From: an uncultured Peptococcaceae bacterium
GTDB lineage: Bacteria; Bacillota; Limnochordia; Darwinibacteriales; Darwinibacteriaceae
Reading direction: 5' to 3'
NCBI GenBank assembly: GCA_937988745.1
Contig: CALKAR010000235.1
Coordinates: 1-12,604, forward strand
DNA: 12,604 nt
In this document: in pieces, positions 12,505-12,604 of the stretch
Numbering within the stretch: the first letter of the stretch is position 1
Layout: each line of letters begins with the position of its first letter
Translations under genes and position numbers: made by a program
The notes under the pieces: model-generated
What the model was told of the DNA's origin: nothing
Seen by the model: only the letters and a program-made list of their open reading frames with translations
Databases searched by the model: none

Positions 12505-12604
12505 ATGCACCCGACTCGAAAATTGTTGTCGATGAATTTCAAACGCTATATGATCCCCGTTGTCCTTGTCGTTGCCATATTCTTTGCAACTGACTATGTG
12601 TTAG
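12505..12604 (+). CDS. Start of a secreted or membrane-anchored protein, cut by the window end
   Basis: ATG 12505 lies six bases after AGGTGA and about 85 bases downstream of a good promoter. The 33 visible codons begin with a basic segment (MHPTRKLLSMNFKRY) followed by a hydrophobic stretch (MIPVVLVVAIFFATDYVL), the look of a signal peptide or an N-terminal membrane anchor. An internal ATG at 12532 is a possible alternative start without a better ribosome binding site. Too little is visible to name the family. Confidence 0.55.
   Translation, partial: MHPTRKLLSMNFKRYMIPVVLVVAIFFATDYVL

Noticed and set aside
1..12604. CRISPR arrays, tRNA or rRNA genes, riboswitches
   Set aside because: No regularly spaced repeats, cloverleaf sequences or known leader motifs were seen on either strand by eye.

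Overview
The window looks like a piece of a Bacillota-type chromosome with clear signs of rearrangement. Evidence for the assignment is indirect: strong AGGAG-type ribosome binding sites, a group IIC intron fragment sitting directly behind a rho-independent terminator (a typical niche for that class in this phylum), and an acetyltransferase very close in motif content to the enterococcal AAC(6')-Ii type. The solute-binding protein has a plain signal peptidase I signal and no lipobox cysteine, which is unusual for a single-membrane Bacillota and would fit a lineage with a periplasm. No rRNA, tRNA or other taxonomic marker is present, so the assignment is tentative.

Layout. (1) 1-306: the 5' part of a decayed IS3-family orfB. 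(2) 306-685: no recognisable gene, probably the promoter and leader of the next operon. (3) 686-3884: an OpuC-like compatible-solute ABC importer (ATPase with two CBS domains, one permease, one binding protein), with a decayed IS110-family transposase on the opposite strand between permease and binding protein, then a strong terminator at 3901-3930. (4) 3933 to about 4130: the 5' end of a group IIC intron immediately behind that terminator, cut off by (5) 4136-4383: the 3' part of the IS3-family orfB. The two IS3 pieces share a 14-base sequence at their broken ends and would join into one contiguous transposase reading frame. (6) 4359-4745: the C-terminal stump of an M48-type metallopeptidase with a zinc ribbon, its catalytic part lost at the IS3 junction. 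(7) 4746-9222: two tandem dynamin-like GTPase genes. The first is broken by two in-frame TAA codons. The second is intact and has about 210 extra residues between GTPase motifs G2 and G3. (8) 9322-9356: terminator. (9) 9352-9629: a frameshifted GNAT acetyltransferase remnant. (10) 9656-10150: an unassigned small P-loop kinase-like protein. (11) 10241-11524: a ClC-family anion transporter lacking several canonical residues, followed by hairpin terminators. (12) 11607-12179, reverse strand: an AAC(6')-Ii-like acetyltransferase. (13) 12392-12604: a good promoter and the start of a gene encoding a secreted or membrane-anchored protein that leaves the window.

The functional units are osmoprotectant uptake (686-3884), a membrane-remodelling dynamin pair that was probably co-transcribed with the M48 protease before the IS3 rearrangement (4359-9222), anion transport, and one or more small-molecule-modifying enzymes. 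The most notable points are the split IS3 element bracketing the whole osmoprotectant operon, the intron at the terminator, the large insert inside the second dynamin's GTPase domain next to a first dynamin carrying two nonsense codons, and the atypical ClC pore motifs.
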